64,000 nucleotides of DNA from Senimuribacter intestinalis (GTDB taxonomy: Bacteria > Bacillota > Clostridia > Peptostreptococcales > Anaerovoracaceae), in the NCBI GenBank assembly GCA_943192975.1, contig CALPCJ010000014.1, positions 23,091 to 87,090 of the forward strand, read 5' to 3'. Positions 60,636 through 64,000 of the stretch are shown here, piece by piece; the first letter of the stretch is position 1, and the number at the start of each line of letters is the position of its first letter. Position numbers and translations under genes: made by a program. The notes beneath the pieces were generated by a model. It saw only the letters and a program-made list of their open reading frames with translations. It had not been told where the DNA came from and did not search any database.

Positions 60636-62663
60636 ATGGCAGAGATAATGCGGGCGCCGGATATTGGCGGCGATAATATCGAAAGTTTTATCAATACTGG
60701 TGTAACGGTTGGTCAAATCATCAATAGACCTTATCTTGGTAAAGCATATGAAGTGGCGCTGCCTCCGGCAAAGTATAAAATTGAGGTATGGGGCGCAGAA
60801 GGCGGGTACAGATCTTCTTCCACATACGCTGGAAAAGGTGGATATTCTGTAGGAGAATTAACACTTACAGAAGATACCAATTTATATGTATATGTAGGCG
60901 GTGCAGGGAATACAGGAAAAACTTCTGGAGGCTTTAATGGAGGTGGCGCGCGCACTACATATAATGGAGGTGGTGGTGCGACTGATGTGAGAATTGGTCA
61001 GAATTCGCTTTACGCCAGAGTAATTGTTGCAGGCGGAGGCGGCTCTGATGGCGCTCCTAGTAAAAAAGGTATGTATGGCGGTGGCCTGACGGGCGGCTCG
61101 ACTACAGAAAGCTTTGGCAGCGGCGGAGGCGGCGGAACGCAGATTGCTGGCGGAACTGGCAGTACTTCGGCATCGGGAAAGGGTCTGGCAGGGACTTACG
61201 GCGATTTCGGAGTTGGAGGCAAAGGATATAATGCTTCTTCTGGTTATGCCGGCGCAGGCGGAGGCGGCTGGTATGGCGGAGCAGGTTCCTATCCGGACGG
61301 TTCTGGAGATGATGACCGCGGCGGTGGAGGCGGCAGTGGTTATGTCTATACTGCTGAGACTTCCTCTCGTTATCCTTCGGGGTGTTTGCTGGACGCTGCG
61401 TATTATTTGGAAAATGCTGAGACGATTTCCGGAAATGAAAGCTTTCTGTCACCTGCAGGAACCGCAGAAAACGGTCATTCTGGCGATGGATACTGCCGAA
61501 TTACGGTGCTGGAATTGCCGAAGAAAAATGATTTTTGCGGTTATATGAAAGTAGATGGAAACCAAAAGAAAATAGATTCTGGCTTTGTGAAAATAGGTGG
61601 CAGTTGGAGAAATGTTAAAAGCATCTTCACCAAGATAGACGGCGTCTGGAAAAAGTCCGCGAAAGTATTTCCTAATGGGAAAATCTGGACTTTGCTTGAA
61701 ACTGCACCAAGCCAGCTGCAAAGTATTGCCTATAATGATGATTTGAGAATTTTTAGAGCAACAGACGGAAGTAAAAATCATTACTATTCTGTAGATGGAT
61801 TTGAATGGATAAAAGACAACTTACCAAGTGAAAGTCTGACAATAGGATATGGAAATGGAAAATATATTGCTTTTTCATATAGTTCTTCAAATTTATTTTA
61901 TGAATCCACCGATGGAAAAAATTGGACCAGTAAAACAACTTCAAATTACAGAGAGAATATTTCCGCTATAACATATGGAAATGGAATCTGGGTCGGTAAA
62001 AAAGCTTCGAGCGGAATCGTCTATTCTACGGACGGTGGTATCACTTGGACAGTTAGCAACATTACCAGCACTGAACTCTATGGTATATACTACGCTAATG
62101 GGCTATGGTTGTTATATGGAGGAAGCAGTTCAAATCAACCGTTTTATTATTCGACGGATGGTAAAACGTGGATTGCTACAGACTTCTCAAAAGCAAAAAT
62201 CAATGAAATAACTTATGCAAACAATCATTGGGTGGCCTGTAGTTACGATGGCGTGTATTATTCGAAGGATGGCAAAACATGGAGTGTATCCAGTGAAATA
62301 CAATACATACATTGCTATAACGCTGAATATGATGCCGACCATAATATATGGTGCGTCTCGACTTACAATCATGGAGTTGCTTACTCTACAGACGGTATAA
62401 CATGGACATATAACGCACCCGGAACGGCTTCTAATTATTTTACACACATCATTTATAGAAATAAAATGTGGGTAGGAATGACTTATTCTGATGGATTATA
62501 TTTTTCCAAAGATGGGGTAAATTGGAGCCAGAGTAATCTTACCAAAAGCAGTATTACGGCAGATATAGTCTATGGGAATAAAAAATGGATTGCTCCTTTA
62601 AAAATTTCTCAAGGTGGTGGAAGATATGATTATAAAACATACTATTCGATAGGAGCAGAGTAA
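60636..62663 (+). CDS. Glycine-rich plus beta-propeller receptor-binding protein
   Basis: A 675-residue protein. Residues 45-295 are a glycine-rich domain of the PF12810 (ALK/LTK-like) type (KIEVWGAEGGY..., VAGGGGSDGAPSKKG). A linker follows. Residues 345-675 contain at least six repeats of the form YSTDGxTW (STDGKNWTS, YSTDGGITWTVSN, YSKDGKTWSVSS), a BNR/sialidase-like propeller without evident catalytic residues. It is probably the adhesin tip of the F-type tail. Confidence 0.85.
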   Translation: MAEIMRAPDIGGDNIESFINTGVTVGQIINRPYLGKAYEVALPPAKYKIEVWGAEGGYRSSSTYAGKGGYSVGELTLTEDTNLYVYVGGAGNTGKTSGGFNGGGARTTYNGGGGATDVRIGQNSLYARVIVAGGGGSDGAPSKKGMYGGGLTGGSTTESFGSGGGGGTQIAGGTGSTSASGKGLAGTYGDFGVGGKGYNASSGYAGAGGGGWYGGAGSYPDGSGDDDRGGGGGSGYVYTAETSSRYPSGCLLDAAYYLENAETISGNESFLSPAGTAENGHSGDGYCRITVLELPKKNDFCGYMKVDGNQKKIDSGFVKIGGSWRNVKSIFTKIDGVWKKSAKVFPNGKIWTLLETAPSQLQSIAYNDDLRIFRATDGSKNHYYSVDGFEWIKDNLPSESLTIGYGNGKYIAFSYSSSNLFYESTDGKNWTSKTTSNYRENISAITYGNGIWVGKKASSGIVYSTDGGITWTVSNITSTELYGIYYANGLWLLYGGSSSNQPFYYSTDGKTWIATDFSKAKINEITYANNHWVACSYDGVYYSKDGKTWSVSSEIQYIHCYNAEYDADHNIWCVSTYNHGVAYSTDGITWTYNAPGTASNYFTHIIYRNKMWVGMTYSDGLYFSKDGVNWSQSNLTKSSITADIVYGNKKWIAPLKISQGGGRYDYKTYYSIGAE

Positions 62664-62849
62664 AGAGTTAAAGCAGCATTTGCACAGGAAAAAGGGGGTG
62701 TAATTAGGTGCTTAGCATTAGTTTATACTGACAGACTCATTTGACAGGCACTGAAATGAATCCAGAAGCAGCCACTTTTTCCTCTGTCGAAAAATGACGA
62801 AATCTGCGGTAAAATGCGGCGAAAAACTATACAAAATGTTACAAATTCG

Positions 62850-62878
62850 TTGTAAAATGATTCTGATTATGTTAGGAT
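62850..62878 (+). promoter_or_regulatory. Promoter of the DUF3990/DUF3791 operon
   Basis: TTGTAA (62850-62855) and TAGGAT (62873-62878) with a 17-nt spacer. It is not a copy of the late promoter, so this operon is probably expressed independently of tail induction. Confidence 0.7.
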
Positions 62879-62950
62879 TAAGAAAATAAGTGAGGGGGGT
62901 AAAATCCTCCCCTGCCTGCGGGAAGTTGAAGACTTGATTGGAGGTGCAGG

Positions 62951-63442
62951 ATGCGTTTATATCATGGGAGTAATGTGGAGGTACCCGCGCCTAAATTGAT
63001 CCAGCAGAATCGGTTCCTGGATTTTGGTTTTGGATTTTATACTACGACGAATAGAGAACAGGCGATTGCCTTTGCGGACAAGGTATATAAGCGTAGCAGA
63101 GAAGGTAGCAGAGTTGTGAATATATATGAAATTGACGAAACTGTCGCCTTTGCGGAATGCTTTGTACTGCGTTTTGCGTTTCCTGACGAAGATTGGTTGG
63201 ATTTTGTATCGGAGAACAGAGCGGGGACATATGACGGGGACAAATATGACATCATCTATGGACCTGTCGCTGACGACGACGTCTATACGACATTTACGCT
63301 TTATAGTGCCGGAGCGCTGACAAAAGAACAGGCTTTGGAGGCACTTAAAATCAAGAAATTGTACAATCAGCTGGTACTGACCTCCGAACATGCGTTAAGC
63401 TATCTGCGGTTTATCGGGACTGTGCCGGAAGAAGAACTTTGA
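62951..63442 (+). CDS. DUF3990 domain protein (ADP-ribosyltransferase-like fold)
   Basis: A 163-residue protein starting MRLYHGSNVEVPAPKL, then DFGFGFYTTTNREQAIAFAD. The YHGS and G-FYTT-QA motifs are those of DUF3990, which resembles ADP-ribosyltransferase folds. It is followed, with ATGA-type overlap, by two small DUF3791-like proteins, a common arrangement. A toxin-antitoxin or defence role has been suspected for such sets; activity here is inferred. Confidence 0.82.
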   Translation: MRLYHGSNVEVPAPKLIQQNRFLDFGFGFYTTTNREQAIAFADKVYKRSREGSRVVNIYEIDETVAFAECFVLRFAFPDEDWLDFVSENRAGTYDGDKYDIIYGPVADDDVYTTFTLYSAGALTKEQALEALKIKKLYNQLVLTSEHALSYLRFIGTVPEEEL

Positions 63443-63453
63443 TGGAGGCAGGA

Positions 63454-63693
63454 ATGGAAAAGAAAAAATTTGAAGCGATGCTGATACTCCTTGTTCCACA
63501 GGTGGTCGGCTTGATTGCAGAAAAGTATTGCTGCAGCGAGGTAACTGCTTCAGAGGAATTCTACAGTTCCAAAGTCTATTCTTTTTTGGAACAGGAGGAT
63601 ACTAAGCTGTGGCATTTTAGCCCACTGACCATATTCAATATGTTTGACGAAGAAAAACAAAGGGGAACGTTTACGTTTCCGGAGGAGGCATGA
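63454..63693 (+). CDS. DUF3791-like small protein 1
   Basis: A 79-residue protein (MEKKKFEAMLILLVPQVVGL start), with ASEEFYSSKVYSFLEQEDTK in the middle. The start at 63454 follows GGAGG; the frame extends upstream. It is a likely partner or neutraliser of the DUF3990 protein. Confidence 0.7.
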   Translation: MEKKKFEAMLILLVPQVVGLIAEKYCCSEVTASEEFYSSKVYSFLEQEDTKLWHFSPLTIFNMFDEEKQRGTFTFPEEA

Positions 63694-63695
63694 CG

Positions 63696-63911
63696 ATGAG
63701 CAGAGAAGGAGATTTTCTGATTTACTGCACGGAGCAGTATAAGTCGGCAAAAAATCTGACCGGCGCGCAGGTGGCCGAGCTATTCAGCCGATACAAGGTC
63801 TGGAATTACATCTATTCCTGCTTTGAGGCGCTGCACACCACAGGAGAAAATTATATTATCAGAGACATCGATTTGTACATTGAAGAGAGAAAGGCGGCAA
63901 CGGTATCATAA
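63696..63911 (+). CDS. DUF3791-like small protein 2
   Basis: A 71-residue helical protein (LIYCTEQYKSAKNLTGAQVA, then RYKVWNYIYSCFEALHTTGE), the core of DUF3791. GAGGAGG precedes the ATG at 63696. It closes the operon and a terminator overlaps its stop. Confidence 0.75.
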   Translation: MSREGDFLIYCTEQYKSAKNLTGAQVAELFSRYKVWNYIYSCFEALHTTGENYIIRDIDLYIEERKAATVS

Positions 63912-63930
63912 CGGATTGCCGCCGTTTTTT
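63893..63930 (+). terminator. Terminator of the DUF3990 operon
   Basis: GGCGGCAA (63893-63900) pairs with TTGCCGCC (63916-63923), then GTTTTTT. It begins inside the last codons of the DUF3791-like gene. Confidence 0.85.
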
Positions 63931-63941
63931 GTATAAGCGAA

Positions 63942-63964
63942 AACCCCGTGTTAGACACGGGGTT
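63942..63964 (-). terminator. Terminator for a minus-strand gene beyond the window
   Basis: AACCCCGTG and CACGGGGTT around TTAGA, followed on the minus strand by TTTT. A minus-strand frame ending FKDSWSNA-stop (63974-64000) would be the last codons of that gene; too short to name. Confidence 0.6.
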
Positions 63965-64000
63965 CAAAAGACGCTATGCGTTTGACCAGGAATCCTTGAA

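Noticed and set aside
15414..64000. Complete integrated prophage with att sites at tRNA-Arg
   Set aside because: No integrase is seen and the tRNA 3' end is not repeated in the window; a tailocin locus fits better, though the right flank is not visible.

Overview
The window looks like the chromosome of a Gram-positive anaerobe of the class Clostridia (Bacillota). Reasons are the moderate GC content, the strong AGGAGG-type ribosome binding sites, intrinsic terminators, the CoA-transferase and DUF362 ferredoxin genes, a DUF3793/flavodoxin pair, and a PBSX-type tail gene order. I cannot name genus or species from the sequence alone.

Bases 1-15,500 are ordinary chromosome. In order they hold a partial AzgA-type purine permease, a DUF1461 membrane protein, alr, purA and purB on the minus strand (purB has its own promoter), a voltage-gated K+ channel, a DUF362/ferredoxin protein, two tandem ATPase-permease fusion ABC genes, an acetyl-CoA hydrolase/transferase family enzyme, and tRNA-Arg(CCT). 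Bases 15,500-22,000 are a mosaic: a type I toxin-antitoxin locus, two paralogous small HTH regulators with a shared upstream motif, a probably iron-regulated DUF3793-flavodoxin operon, gene remnants, a Nudix hydrolase and a GH18 enzyme.

Bases 21,200-62,700 are the centre of interest: two different phage-tail machines side by side, with no integrase, terminase, portal, protease or capsid gene. A control region (ImmA-like protease, C1-like HTH repressor, three copies of a 17-bp palindrome, an SOS-box-like site, a promoter and an ArpU-like activator) is followed by a contractile PBSX-type module at 23.2-40.2 kb (sheath, tube, chaperone with a -1 frameshift site, tape measure, baseplate, fibres). 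A shared lysis cassette (holin, XhlA-like protein, amidase) lies at 41.4-43.0 kb. A non-contractile siphophage-type module then fills 43.2-62.7 kb (terminator-like protein, tube, chaperone, tape measure, Dit, a 1296-residue Tal with S74 chaperone, collagen-like fibre, propeller adhesin). This is the layout of a tandem R-type plus F-type tailocin locus, analogous to the R/F pyocins of Pseudomonas but in a Gram-positive host.

Seven copies of one late-promoter sequence are spread through the locus. They head both tail modules, the lysis cassette and a set of cargo cassettes (PH-like/SHOCT proteins) built next to the contractile tape-measure gene from tandem duplications of its 5' end. The second tape-measure gene is also disturbed, by an IS110 element with a predicted bridge RNA, a group I intron, and an inverted zinc-ribbon mini-operon with its own promoter and terminator. 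A family of about 99-nt double-hairpin elements occurs both in the chromosome (1.7-2.1 kb) and inside the tail locus (46.25-46.5 kb). A DUF3990 protein with two DUF3791-like partners closes the right end.
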